A DNA stretch of 64,000 bases from Fimbriimonas ginsengisoli (GCA_016179045.1 JACOSL010000026.1:1-64000), one strand, 5' to 3'; counted from the first letter of the stretch, positions 7,750 through 16,384 are shown. Notes: a model not told the origin generated them from the letters alone. Program-made: numbers and translations.

Positions 7750-8577
7750 TTGGATGTTAGTCCGATCAGCTTGCCCACGAGGGTGGGCCAGGCGACAGTC
7801 GAGGCCAGCGCGGCGTCGGTGCTGTCGCGGACGGGCGGGTTTCTCAGCGCATACGACTACTCGCTGAATCCCTACGTTGGCTGCTCGTTCGGTTGCTCGT
7901 ACTGCTATGCCGCCGCATTCGTGGGCAGGCGCGATCTGAGAGAAACTTGGGGCCGGTGGGTTAAGGTTAAGATAGACGCCCCGCGCCAAGTGCGGCGCGC
8001 CAATCTGGCGGACGCACGCGTCTACATGAGCTCGGCGACCGATCCGTACCAGCCGGTGGAAGCCCGGCTGGGTTTGACGCGCGACATTCTAGAGGCGCTG
8101 GCCGAACCATTCCGCCAGCCTCGGCTGGTCGTCCAAACGCGCAGCCCGCTTGTTACGCGCGACCTCGATCTGCTCGGGCGCTTCCGGGCCCTGCGGGTCG
8201 GGGTGAGCATCACGACCGACAGCGATTCCGTACGCCGGGCGTTCGAGCCATCGTGCGCCTCGATCGAGCGGCGCTTGGAACTCGTTCGTCAGCTTCGGGC
8301 GGCAGGGATTCGGGTCGCCGTTTGTCTCACACCCATGCTGCCGATGGACGATGCAGAGCGGTTTGGCCGGCTCATCGCCGAGATCGGTCCCGAACTTGTC
8401 GTCGTCCAGCCGTTTCACATCACCGACCGGCCGTTCGCAGCCGACACGCGGGCAGAAGCGTGGGATCTGGCCAGCGAGTACAGCTGGGACCGGGCAGCGT
8501 ATCGCCGCGCGGTCGAGAGCCTTCGCAAATCGCTGCCCGATTTGCGGGAAGGGAAGGCGGGCTTCCCGCCCGTCTGA
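7750..8577 (+). CDS. Radical SAM protein, Rv2578c / SplB-like
   Basis: This 275-residue protein has 'NPYVGCSFGCSYCYAA' near residue 38, the CxxxCxxC motif that binds the 4Fe-4S cluster of radical SAM enzymes, followed by 'YMSSATDPYQP'. This pattern is typical of the spore-photoproduct-lyase-related family that includes mycobacterial Rv2578c. The reaction of that subfamily is unknown, although true SplB repairs thymine dimers. The TTG start is chosen because GAGGAG lies 7 bases before it. The gene has its own promoter and sits between tail-connector genes, so it looks like cargo. Confidence 0.8.
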   Translation: MDVSPISLPTRVGQATVEASAASVLSRTGGFLSAYDYSLNPYVGCSFGCSYCYAAAFVGRRDLRETWGRWVKVKIDAPRQVRRANLADARVYMSSATDPYQPVEARLGLTRDILEALAEPFRQPRLVVQTRSPLVTRDLDLLGRFRALRVGVSITTDSDSVRRAFEPSCASIERRLELVRQLRAAGIRVAVCLTPMLPMDDAERFGRLIAEIGPELVVVQPFHITDRPFAADTRAEAWDLASEYSWDRAAYRRAVESLRKSLPDLREGKAGFPPV

Positions 8578-8629
8578 GAACCCAATCATGGCGAAAAGTG
8601 GCCAAGGGCTATCGCGCCGACGAGTTGAT

Positions 8630-9250
8630 CTACGATTCACAGGCCACGCTATTCTTTCTCGCAGCATCCTCCATTCGTCTTAGTACCCGCTCGAGTATCT
8701 CGCCCGCATCAAACGGGCGCCTAGTACGGATGTCGTTCAAGCAGGGCCTCATTCCATGTAAAAGCACTATCTCGAGCGCATCTCCACGCTCGCCCGCGCA
8801 CGCGCAGCGCTTCAGTCTTTTGCACTTCGAGAGGAGTTCAAGTCCGTCAGTCGAGAGCACCGGAATCAAGAGGACGGACAGGCCGAGCGCGAACTCAAGA
8901 CTATCCATCTGTCCTTTGCGCAACAGCTTTTTGCGAAGTGTAGCCATCCACGTCCCAATCACCGTTTCGCCATCCTCGTTTGGCGCCCTGTTACGGGCCC
9001 AATCCAGGTGTCCCGGGATGCGGTCGATAAAGCTGCGGCTGGTCGCCTTGCCGACATAAACACAGTCACTTCCCTTGAAGAAGAGATACACACCGTTTGT
9101 CGCCAAATCAGATTGGCGGGCGAGTTCGGCCAGTGTCAACGTTGCCATTGAGGCGGCGTTCGACCCGGCCCTCTTGATTTCGTAGCACGCTGCCTCAACC
9201 GTAAGCGGTAACACCTTTGACAGCTCCAGAACCCAGGCGGGACGTTGCAT
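8630..9250 (-). CDS. GIY-YIG nuclease-domain protein
   Basis: Started at ATG 9250, this protein has 206 residues. The segment 'GVYLFFKGSDCVYVGKATS' near residue 52 is the GIY-YIG core (here GVY...YVG), with an arginine two turns later in 'FIDRIPGHL'. The domain cleaves DNA in homing, repair and restriction enzymes. The remainder has no recognised domain. The -10 element TATGTT (minus strand, 9257-9262) ends 6 bases before the ATG, so this cargo gene probably has a leaderless mRNA of its own. Whether it is a homing-type or stand-alone nuclease is open. Confidence 0.7.
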   Translation of the reverse strand: MQRPAWVLELSKVLPLTVEAACYEIKRAGSNAASMATLTLAELARQSDLATNGVYLFFKGSDCVYVGKATSRSFIDRIPGHLDWARNRAPNEDGETVIGTWMATLRKKLLRKGQMDSLEFALGLSVLLIPVLSTDGLELLSKCKRLKRCACAGERGDALEIVLLHGMRPCLNDIRTRRPFDAGEILERVLRRMEDAARKNSVACES

Positions 9251-9303
9251 GGGCCGAACATACCCGTTACGGGCTAGCGAATTCTGACACCGGAGGTAAT
9301 CCC

Positions 9304-9729
9304 TTGCCAACCGAAACGACCGCCGCCGCGAGGTGGCTGTATGGCGTGCTGTCGGGCGATGCCGCCCTCGCCGCGCTTTGCGGGGGGCGGGTGTTCGCCT
9401 ACCGCGTGCCGATCGGCAAGCCGATGCCCTGCGTCGTGTTCCAGATGCAGGGTGCGCGGCCAGATTCGCGGCCGGTGGGCGCCAGCCGCGTGGCGAGCCG
9501 CATGGCGTTCGTGGTGAAGGCGGTATCGCAAGGGGCCGACCTGATCGCGATCCGCCCGATCGCCGACCGCATCGACCGCCTCATCGAGGCGGCGGGCGGC
9601 ACGAACGTGGACGGCGTGGTGGCGCAGTGCGTGCGCGAGACGCCGGTGGAGTATCTGGAGCTGGGGGACAACGGCGTGGACTACGCCCACCTCGGGGGGC
9701 TGTATCGGCTTACGGTCGTTGGGGCGTGA
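9304..9729 (+). CDS. Tail terminator-like protein (DUF3168 / gp11 type)
   Basis: GGAGGT at 9292-9297 lies 6 bases before TTG 9304, which fixes the start inside a longer open frame. The 141-residue product ('TAAARWLYGVLSGDAALAAL', then 'RVFAYRVPIGKPMPCVVFQM') matches the DUF3168 pattern of an N-terminal helix and a 'P.p.v.f' strand. These proteins cap the tail tube and join it to the head. The location before the tail tube gene is the usual one. Confidence 0.65.
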   Translation: MPTETTAAARWLYGVLSGDAALAALCGGRVFAYRVPIGKPMPCVVFQMQGARPDSRPVGASRVASRMAFVVKAVSQGADLIAIRPIADRIDRLIEAAGGTNVDGVVAQCVRETPVEYLELGDNGVDYAHLGGLYRLTVVGA

Positions 9730-10191
9730 GGGTCTTGGCACGCGCTTAAGACCATGCCACCCGCCAGATCCGCCCCTTCGAAGAGGGGGAGGAACTGTGA
9801 GCGACTTGTCCGCCAAAGCTCCGGCGACGGCGGAAGCGAACAGAGGAGGGGGTTCGTTCCCGTGGGCGGCAGGGCGCGGAAACGAGTGGGCCGTTAGCCA
9901 CCCACCCCTCAATCCCCTCCCTCAAGGGAGGGGAGAAGATTTACTTTGGCTCGCTCACGCCCTCCCGGGCGTTCGCTCGCCGTTTCTCTTTGTGGCCGCC
10001 ATCCCTGGCGGCCCGACGGATACCTGGGACCTGAGCCGTTGACGACCCTTGCGCGGCCATGGTAGCGCTTTCGGAGCAGTTTCCAGGTTCATCTCCCCTC
10101 GCTCGTCGCTACTCCGAATCACCCTCCCCCTACCCCCTCCCATCGAGGGAGGGGCGACCAGAATTCCGGCCCGTAACAGGAGAACCAACCC
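9730..10191. repeat. Intergenic repeat block (R4, R3, palindrome and G4)
   Basis: In order: an R4 copy (about 9765-9840, with AGCTCCGGCGACGGCGG), the palindrome CCCCTCCCTCAAGGGAGGGG (about 9913-9932), and a reverse R3 copy (9947-10016) with stems ACGCCC/GGGCGT and GGCCGCC/GGCGGCC. A C-rich G-quadruplex complement follows at 10122-10141. The tail tube ribosome-binding site AGGAGA ends the gap. No gene seen. Confidence 0.75.
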
Positions 10192-11499
10192 ATGGCAGAT
10201 CGTTTCACCCTCACCCAAGGCGTCCAGATCGGCAAGGAGAGCACGCACGGCACCGCCGTGCCCGCCACGATGCGCCTCAAGGCCGCGACCCTCGCCCCGC
10301 GCCCGATGGGCGCGTTCAAGGAATATCGCCCCCAGGGCCTCAAGCGCAAGGCGGTCTCCGCCCTCGCCAAAGAGTGGACCGAGGCCAACCTCAGCGGCCT
10401 CGCCAACTACACCGAGCTCGGCATCCTGCTCGAATCGCTCGTGGGCAACCGCGCCACCACCGCCGAGGCGGGCGGCGTGTATGAGCACGCCTGGATCTCC
10501 AACCGCCAGGAGCCGGATGCGATGGCGACCCTCACTTGCGAGATCGGCAGCGCCGACGGCTGCGAGCGGTTCGCCTACGGCCTCGTGAGCGCGCTCGGCT
10601 TCAAGATGACGCGCGACGACGTGGAGATCAGCGGCCACCTCTACGGCGGCAAGCTGCAGACCTCGACCCTGGATAGCATCAGCCTCACCCAAGGGCCGAA
10701 CGAGGTGCAGACGATCACTCTCACCGGCTCCCCCTCGGCAGGCTCCTTCACGCTCAGCTTCAACGAGGCCACTACCGCGCCCATCGACCATGCCGCTAGC
10801 GGCTCCACGATGCAAAGCGCGTTGGAAGCGCTTTCCACGGTGGGTTCGGGCAACGTGCAGGTGACGGGCGCGAGCGGCGGGCCGTATACGGCCACGTTCG
10901 TGGGGGCGCTCGGCCACCGGGCGGTGGCGTTGCTGGAGGCGGACGGCTCGGGGCTGACCGGTGGCGGGGTTTCGGTGGCCCTCACCACGCAGGGCGGCTT
11001 GACCGAGCACGCGAACGCGCCTTTGCTGCCCGGCGACGTTAACCTATATCTGGCCGATTCCCCTTCGGCGCTGGGGGGCGGTGGCACCCAGATGCTTCGC
11101 GCCTTCGACGCCAGTTGGTCGTTCGGCGAGCGGGCCAAGCCGTTCTGGACCCAAGACGCCTCGCTCGGGGCGTTCTCCGGCTACGCCGAGACCGAGCCCA
11201 AGGAAATGCTCGACCTGCTGCTGGCCGCCGACGCCCAAGGCGTGGCCTTGCTATCGACCGCCCGCTCGGGCGCGACCAAGTATCTGCGCATCGCGGCCGC
11301 CTCCAAGGCGCTCACAATCGGTTCGAGCGGCACGCCATACCGGTTCCAGCTCGACGCTGCGGTGAAGGTTTCCGCGTTCAAGGAGTTCAAGGACGAGCAG
11401 GGGGTTTACTGCGTGGGCTACGAGCTCGAGGTGGTCGATGATGCCGCCTGGGGCAAGAGCTATGTGTTCAGCCTGCGCAACGGGGTTGCGGCCTACTAG
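10192..11499 (+). CDS. Major tail tube protein with inserted module
   Basis: This 435-residue protein starts 'MADRFTLTQGVQIGKESTHG' and alternates beta-rich segments, as in the tail tube proteins of siphophages. Residues of about 170-270 form a module with 'QSALEAL' and 'GSGNVQVTG' that matches residues 51-151 of the decoration protein. The flanks ('ISGHLYGGKL' and 'LTEHANAPLLPGDVNLYL') read as one continuous tail protein without it. The protein would polymerise around the tape measure. The module probably projects from the tail surface. Confidence 0.65.
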   Translation: MADRFTLTQGVQIGKESTHGTAVPATMRLKAATLAPRPMGAFKEYRPQGLKRKAVSALAKEWTEANLSGLANYTELGILLESLVGNRATTAEAGGVYEHAWISNRQEPDAMATLTCEIGSADGCERFAYGLVSALGFKMTRDDVEISGHLYGGKLQTSTLDSISLTQGPNEVQTITLTGSPSAGSFTLSFNEATTAPIDHAASGSTMQSALEALSTVGSGNVQVTGASGGPYTATFVGALGHRAVALLEADGSGLTGGGVSVALTTQGGLTEHANAPLLPGDVNLYLADSPSALGGGGTQMLRAFDASWSFGERAKPFWTQDASLGAFSGYAETEPKEMLDLLLAADAQGVALLSTARSGATKYLRIAAASKALTIGSSGTPYRFQLDAAVKVSAFKEFKDEQGVYCVGYELEVVDDAAWGKSYVFSLRNGVAAY

Positions 11500-11972
11500 C
11501 GGCCGCCGCTGGCCGCTCCGAGTAGGGCAACGGCGAGCAATGCGCCGTACCCAAGCACCGTTAAGCCAAATAGGGCAAGTACGACGATGTTGAAGATTCT
11601 TGGCGCGTTTCCGCCGGAATTGCCCTTCTCGATTGCTCGATTCGCTGTAACGAGTCCTACGATAGCGAGGGGCATGCAGCAAATGAACCCGACTACGCCC
11701 CAGATCCAGGAGGCCGTCACCTCCCTAGCGCCGTCGTCCCCAGGTATAGTGTTCGGCCTTGGATAGGCCGCATAACGCGGCGACTCGATCGGAGGCTGAT
11801 TCGTCACCTCGGCGATCACGCCTGGCACGCTGCCTGCCCGCACCTGGGCGCCGTCTTCGGTCTCCAGTGTGGTCGCCGAGTTGAGACGCCCCTCGCCAGC
11901 CCATAGGTTGAGCGTGGCCACATCCACCGGCCCGTACCGCTTGCCGTCGCTCCCCCAAACGTAGTACTGCAT
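11496..11972 (-). CDS. GYF_2 / DUF4190-type membrane protein
   Basis: Started at ATG 11972, the protein has 158 residues. It opens with 'MQYYVWGSDGKRYGPVDVAT', the GYF_2 (DUF4339) domain pattern of a tryptophan-tyrosine strand and 'GP...L'. Two transmembrane helices follow ('SWIWGVVGFICCMPLAIVGL' and 'IVVLALFGLTVLGYGALLA'), as in DUF4190. Such proteins are small bacterial membrane proteins with no assigned task. It is antisense to the phage operon, with TAGAAT at 11990-11995 (minus) as a possible -10. Confidence 0.65.
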   Translation of the reverse strand: MQYYVWGSDGKRYGPVDVATLNLWAGEGRLNSATTLETEDGAQVRAGSVPGVIAEVTNQPPIESPRYAAYPRPNTIPGDDGAREVTASWIWGVVGFICCMPLAIVGLVTANRAIEKGNSGGNAPRIFNIVVLALFGLTVLGYGALLAVALLGAASGGR

Positions 11973-12014
11973 TCCCCCGCCGCCAAGCCATTCTATCGCA
12001 AGGCCGTTCAAGCT

Positions 12015-12353
12015 ATGAAACTCGCCGATCTGAGCAAAGAGACCCTGCCGTTCGAGGTGGCGCTGCCCGCCGGCGTGCTGAAGGGCGCATTCCGCCCTCA
12101 GGCCTACACGCCGCGTGTGGAGCAACTCGTTGGCGAGGCGCAAGATGGCCCCGCCCCCGCCCAGGCGCTTGCCGACGCCCTCTCGCGCCTGCTCGTCTCG
12201 TGGGACCTGGAGGGCGAAGACGGCGAGCCATATCCAACCTCGCTTGAGGCCTTGTTGGAGGTGCCGGTGCCGGTGCTGGGCGAGGTGTTCCGCGCGATCG
12301 CGCAGGCCATGGTCCCAAAACCGAAGAGCGCCGCTCGCTCCGGCGCTGGCTAG
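12015..12353 (+). CDS. Tail assembly chaperone, short form
   Basis: This 112-residue protein is in the place of the lambda gpG / GTA tail assembly chaperone, directly before the tape measure gene. It is acidic, with a helical C-terminal half ('AQALADALSRLLVSWDLEGE'). A slippery heptamer at 12314-12320 lets a fraction of ribosomes shift -1 and make the longer form ending at 12523. Such chaperones hold the tape measure during tail assembly and are absent from the finished particle. Confidence 0.7.
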   Translation: MKLADLSKETLPFEVALPAGVLKGAFRPQAYTPRVEQLVGEAQDGPAPAQALADALSRLLVSWDLEGEDGEPYPTSLEALLEVPVPVLGEVFRAIAQAMVPKPKSAARSGAG

Positions 12354-12523
12354 CGACGGGCGGACGTTTCGGCGAGCCTCCTGACTGGTACGCGCTCCTG
12401 CGGGCGGCGCGGTATTTGGGGGTCGCGCCTTGGGAACTCATTGATCGGCCCGCGTTCTGGCTGCGCGCGGCGCTCGATGCGGAGTGGGCGGAGGGCCAGG
12501 CGGCGGCGGAGCGTGGGAGATAG
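12015..12523 (+). CDS. Tail assembly chaperone, -1 frameshift product
   Basis: This form reads 12015-12319 in frame 0, then 12320-12523 in frame -1, giving about 169 residues. The added part ('WLATGGRFGEPPDWYALLRA', 'APWELIDRPAFWLRAALDAE') is open to a TAG at 12521, 3 bp before the tape measure ATG. It has the tryptophan-rich helices common in chaperone extensions. This mirrors lambda gpG/gpGT. The frame-0 stop lies just 30 bp past the shift site. The heptamer and the open -1 frame are visible; use of the shift is inferred. Confidence 0.65.
12314..12320 (+). promoter_or_regulatory. -1 ribosomal slippery heptamer C CCA AAA
   Basis: The frame-0 codons GTC-CCA-AAA contain C CCA AAA, which fits X XXY YYZ. 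Slippage re-pairs the tRNAs on CCC and AAA. It lies 33 bases before the frame-0 stop. Confidence 0.65.
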
Positions 12524-12526
12524 CTT

Positions 12527-14242
12527 ATGACGATCGCAGAACTACAAGTCCGAATTACGGGCGACGACTCGAGCGCGCAGCGCGCGCTCGAACGCACGAG
12601 CGCCTCGCTGCGCTCGGCGCGCGAGGCGGCGGAGGCCACCGCCCGTGCGGTGGCGCTTGCCTTTCGCCAGCCTCCCGGCATCGGAGTGCTTCCCGGGCTG
12701 GCCACTGCCGGTTTGGGGGCGATGCTGGGTCCAGGGGCGCTGCCGCTGGAAGCCCGACAAAGTGCGGAACAGGCTGACGCGTATTCAAGAGTGCTCGAAA
12801 GGATCGCTAAAGACCTTGGCGAGCATGCGGGCATGACTCGCACCCAGGCGGCGCTTTATGCCTTTGCGCGGGGTGAGCTGGGGCTGCTGACCGAGGCCGA
12901 AGCCGCCAACCTGCGCGTGATGCTCGCGCGCCGAGACGTAGCCATCGATCTCGCCAAGGGTGAGCGCCTGCTCGATGAACTCACACAACACGCCCGACTG
13001 GGGCTGATGGAGGCGCAGGCGAGCGATCCGCGTGATCTCGCCTCGATCCAGGCGTTCGCCAAGCCGTTCGCCCAGCTCACCGACGCGGCCCATCGGGCGC
13101 AGGTCGAACAGCTCGCGGCGGCGCAGTCAAGCCTGCAAGGCGTGCTCGACGCACAGCGCCAAGCCCAAGACCAGGCAGCGCGGCGCGAACGCGATTTGAT
13201 GCAGTGGGTCGCTTCCGGCGGGCTTTCGGCGATTGCGGGGGCGCGGCCGATGAGCGCGGACGAGCTGCGAGCCCAGCAGGACTTGGAAGGCTCGACCTTG
13301 CGGCTTCGGCTCGAACGGGCCCGCCTCACCGCGACCGACGACGCGCATCGCCTTTCGATCCAGCTCCTCGGGCGCGAGTTCGAAAGCCTGGACGCGGTGC
13401 AGAGGCGGTACCTGACTGAGACGCTCGTGCCGCTCGCGACCGAAAACGAGCGGATGGAGCACTCCTCGCTTCGCCAGCGCGAAATCGCGGCGGAACTCAC
13501 CCGTGAGATTGGGAGGCAATATGGCGAAATCGCCCGTGCAGGCGGGGCTCTCGGCCCCGCCGAGGCCGCGCTCGAGCGACTTGGCGGCGACACCCGCAAC
13601 CTCAGCGAAGAGAACCGTCGTCTGCTCGGCGACCTGCGCCGATTGCAGCCTGCAGTCGAGGCGGTTAAGCGGCTCTCGCAAGCCATGAGCCGCGCGATCG
13701 ATACCACGCTCGACGACCTTTACAACAACGGCTTCCGCAACTTCTTCAGCGCGGTGGCGCGCGGCTTCGACCGCATGCTCAGCGACATGGCCCGGGAGTG
13801 GCTACGCTCCGAGATCAAGCAACTGCTTGAGCATCAGATCGGGCGGATCGTGCACCCGCCGTCATCAGGATCGGATGGCGGTCTCCTGGGCGGGCTGATC
13901 GGTTCCTTCGGCGGAGGCGGCGCCGCGCCGAGCGAGGTCGGCGTTCCAGCCGACTTCGGGTTCGGCGGATGGTTCGCGGGCGGGGGCGACGTGTTTCCCG
14001 GCCGAGTCTACGGCGTCGGCGAGCGCGGTCCCGAGCTGTTCGTGCCTTGGACCAGCGGGCGCATTTTGTCCTCGAACGACCTTCGGGCGGCGCTGGCGGG
14101 GGCGGGAGGCGTGCAGATCGTGCAGAACGTTCACTTTCACGTCGAGGCGGGGGCGGGCCCCGGTCTGAAGCTTTCCGCCGCCCAGGCGGCGGCCGAGATC
14201 GCCCGCCGCACCGGCCAAGCGCTCGGCAAGGGGCGCGTTTAG
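12527..14242 (+). CDS. Phage tail tape measure protein
   Basis: This 571-residue protein starts 3 bp after the chaperone frameshift product. The first about 430 residues are almost entirely helical. The C-terminus has the marker 'YGVGERGPELFVPWTSGRIL' preceded by a Gly-rich hinge and followed by 'GVQIVQNVHFHVEAG', as in lambda- and GTA-type tape measures. Its length sets tail length; by the usual 0.15 nm per residue the tail would be roughly 80-90 nm, which is short. It is probably threaded inside the tube made by the gene at 10192. Confidence 0.85.
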   Translation: MTIAELQVRITGDDSSAQRALERTSASLRSAREAAEATARAVALAFRQPPGIGVLPGLATAGLGAMLGPGALPLEARQSAEQADAYSRVLERIAKDLGEHAGMTRTQAALYAFARGELGLLTEAEAANLRVMLARRDVAIDLAKGERLLDELTQHARLGLMEAQASDPRDLASIQAFAKPFAQLTDAAHRAQVEQLAAAQSSLQGVLDAQRQAQDQAARRERDLMQWVASGGLSAIAGARPMSADELRAQQDLEGSTLRLRLERARLTATDDAHRLSIQLLGREFESLDAVQRRYLTETLVPLATENERMEHSSLRQREIAAELTREIGRQYGEIARAGGALGPAEAALERLGGDTRNLSEENRRLLGDLRRLQPAVEAVKRLSQAMSRAIDTTLDDLYNNGFRNFFSAVARGFDRMLSDMAREWLRSEIKQLLEHQIGRIVHPPSSGSDGGLLGGLIGSFGGGGAAPSEVGVPADFGFGGWFAGGGDVFPGRVYGVGERGPELFVPWTSGRILSSNDLRAALAGAGGVQIVQNVHFHVEAGAGPGLKLSAAQAAAEIARRTGQALGKGRV

Positions 14243-14245
14243 CCC

Positions 14246-14884
14246 ATGGCCGAGATAATCGATTCCGTGCTCCTGCCGTGGGAGATCATGGAAGGTTCGC
14301 GCTTCGGGCCTGCCTTCAACACGGTCGTGCTGCAATCGCAGAGCGGCGTCGAGCAGCGCATCGACAAGTGGGGCGCCTCGCGCCATGCGGGCACGATCGG
14401 CTATGGCGTGCGGACGGCGGCGCAGCTTGCCGACCTGAAGGCGTTCTTCGTGGCTCGGCGCGGACGGGCGCGGGGCTTCCTGTTCTTCGATTTTCGGGAC
14501 TATTCGGCCATGGGGGTGAGTCTCGGAACGGGCGACGGCCATACCACCACATTCCAATTGGTCAAGCCGTATTCGAGCGGCGGGCAAGCGGCGAGCCGCA
14601 AAGTCACGCGGCCAATTCCGAGCGGGACCGCGTTGCCGGGCGGATCGACCGCGGCGATCTCGGTATCGGTCGCGGGAACGCCCCTCGTCGAAGGAACCGG
14701 GTTTACGGTCGATGCGACGACCGGGGTGGTGACGCTGACGAGTGCTCCCGCGAACGGGGCGGCGGTGGTGGCGAGCTTCCAGTTCTACGTGCCGGTGCGC
14801 TTCGACACCGACCGCATGGAGGCCACCCTGGAAGGGGTGATAGGCGGCTGGGATTCCATCCCCATTGTCGAACTGCGCGAGTGA
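14246..14884 (+). CDS. DUF2460 baseplate/distal tail protein (GTA gp12-like)
   Basis: This 212-residue protein shows the DUF2460 pattern: a start with 'VLLPWEIMEGSRFGPAFNT', 'VEQRIDKWGASRHAGTIGYG', 'FFVARRGRARGFLFFDFRDY' and a C-terminal 'VPVRFDTDRMEATLEG'. The family includes GTA orfg12, which forms the distal tail hub. It lies 3 bp after the tape measure gene and is the first of four genes in the RcGTA baseplate order. Assignment is firm by motif and context. Confidence 0.85.
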   Translation: MAEIIDSVLLPWEIMEGSRFGPAFNTVVLQSQSGVEQRIDKWGASRHAGTIGYGVRTAAQLADLKAFFVARRGRARGFLFFDFRDYSAMGVSLGTGDGHTTTFQLVKPYSSGGQAASRKVTRPIPSGTALPGGSTAAISVSVAGTPLVEGTGFTVDATTGVVTLTSAPANGAAVVASFQFYVPVRFDTDRMEATLEGVIGGWDSIPIVELRE

Positions 14885-14919
14885 GCGGGGCGCGGCCCGA
14901 TTCGCGTAGCATGGATGGC

Positions 14920-15351
14920 GTGAACATCACGCTCGCGCTGCTCGCCGACGCGGCGAACGTCTCCCGCGAGGGGAAGCTCAACGTGTTGGGGGTCTTCAAC
15001 ACGATCGGCGCGTCGAAATTCCCGGTGCGGCATCCCCGCATGGTGCTCGTGTTCCGCGTCGAATGGACCAACGCCGAGGCGGGCACGGCGCGCGATGGCG
15101 AGATCAAGCTGATGGACGCCGACGGCCGCGAGCACGCCAAGATCGACTTTCGCGTGAGCCTGCCCCGGGAAGGGCACGGCCCCGTGTACCGCTCGAACGA
15201 AATCATCGATCTGACCGATACGCTCTTCCCGCACGAAGGCGAATATGCGGTGGCGATCCTCGTCAACGGCGAAGAGAAGGCACGCACGGAGCTGACCATC
15301 CGCGCGACTCCGCGTGCCGACGGCGGACCGCCGCCCGAGAGCCGGAATTAA
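14920..15351 (+). CDS. DUF6941-type protein (cargo)
   Basis: This is a 143-residue soluble protein. The family N-terminus, 'NITLALLADAANVSREGKLN' then 'VLGVFNTI', starts at GTG 14920. An ATG at 14911 is also in frame, but TAGCAT (14907-14912) would serve as a -10 element ending 7 bases before 14920 and overlaps that ATG. The family occurs in many bacteria, often as a beta-sandwich of unknown role, and is not a virion component. Its place between DUF2460 and DUF2163 makes it cargo on the structural strand. Confidence 0.65.
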   Translation: MNITLALLADAANVSREGKLNVLGVFNTIGASKFPVRHPRMVLVFRVEWTNAEAGTARDGEIKLMDADGREHAKIDFRVSLPREGHGPVYRSNEIIDLTDTLFPHEGEYAVAILVNGEEKARTELTIRATPRADGGPPPESRN

Positions 15352-15365
15352 GCGCGGAGATTGCT

Positions 15366-15449
15366 CTGCTTGGCCTTGCAGTGGCTCTGCGGTGGCTTTG
15401 CATGGCTTTCGGACCGCCCCTCATTTGACGGGAGGGGGTAGGGGGAGGG
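15366..15449. repeat. R2 array and G-quadruplex motif
   Basis: Starting 15 bp after the DUF6941 stop, 11-bp R2 units (GGCCTTGCAGT, GGCTCTGCGGT, GGCTTTGCAT...) run to about 15410. A four-tract motif with runs of 3, 5, 5 and 3 G follows at 15430-15449. The R3 hairpins are absent here. Confidence 0.75.
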
Positions 15450-15516
15450 TGATTCAAGCTCACCAGCCACTTCCGTTGACACCCCCAGTTGCATTCGGGA
15501 CCGCCCGCCAAACACC

Positions 15517-16377
15517 ATGCCACGAACCATCCCATCCGCACTCCTCGCGCACCTCGCCTCACCATCGCCAACTCTGGCGACCCTCGTGAAGGTCGTCCGT
15601 TCCGACGGCCTGACCCTCGGCTTCACCGACCACGACCTGCCCATCGAGGTCGGCGGTCTCGCCTACCAGCCCGCCGACGCCGGGCAACTGTCGGCGATCG
15701 AGCAGAACGTTGGCGTCGGGGTCGACAACTTGGAGGCCGAAGTGCTGCTCGCGGCTGGGCGCGTCGCCGAGGCGGACGTGCTCGCCGGGCTGTATCACGC
15801 AGCGAAGGTGGAGATCCGCCTCGCGAACTGGGCCGATCCTTCGATGGGCGCGGCCCTGCTGTTCACCGGGTGGATTGCCGAGGCGAGTCTCTCGGATGGT
15901 ACGGCTCGCTTCGGGTTGCGATCCCTTGCGAGCGCGCTCCGCCAGGAGCGCGGCGATCTCGTCCAGCCTCAATGCCGCGTCGCCCGCCTCGGCGATGCCC
16001 AATGCGGCGTGAACCTCGCGACTTTCACCTTCTCGGCCACCGTGCTATCGGTGGCGGACACCTTTCATCTGGTGGCGAGCGATTCGCAGGTTAGCGGGGT
16101 GTTCGACCAAGGCACGCTCGGGCTGACTTCGGGGGCGAACGCGGGCTTGCGCCGCGAGATCAAGACCCACACACTGTCGGGCGGTCATGCCTCTTTGGCG
16201 CTCGCGCGCAAGTTCCCGTGGCCGGTTTCGGCGGGCGATTCTTGCCTGCTGGTGGCGGGCTGCGACCGGCGGCTGGCCACCTGCCGTGACAAGTTCGCCA
16301 ACGTGCTGAACTTCCGGGGGGAACCGTACCTGCCCGGCACGAGCGTGATCACCCGCACCGGCCGCCCGGCGGGGTAG
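15517..16377 (+). CDS. DUF2163 baseplate protein (GTA gp13-like)
   Basis: This 286-residue protein has the DUF2163 / phage_BR0599 features: 'LVKVVRSDGLTLGFTDHDLP' at the N-terminus, 'QCRVARLGDAQCGVNL' in the middle, and 'GCDRRLATCRDKFANVLNFR' then 'GEPYLPG' at the C-terminus, with conserved cysteine pairs. In RcGTA the homologue is a baseplate ring protein that binds a 4Fe-4S cluster through such cysteines. It follows DUF2460 after one cargo gene. Confidence 0.85.
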   Translation: MPRTIPSALLAHLASPSPTLATLVKVVRSDGLTLGFTDHDLPIEVGGLAYQPADAGQLSAIEQNVGVGVDNLEAEVLLAAGRVAEADVLAGLYHAAKVEIRLANWADPSMGAALLFTGWIAEASLSDGTARFGLRSLASALRQERGDLVQPQCRVARLGDAQCGVNLATFTFSATVLSVADTFHLVASDSQVSGVFDQGTLGLTSGANAGLRREIKTHTLSGGHASLALARKFPWPVSAGDSCLLVAGCDRRLATCRDKFANVLNFRGEPYLPGTSVITRTGRPAG

Positions 16378-16384
16378 GGATACG

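Noticed and set aside
12354-12523. A separate small gene between the chaperone and tape measure
   Set aside because: No start codon with a ribosome-binding site is present; the frame fits a -1 extension of the chaperone from the slippery site.
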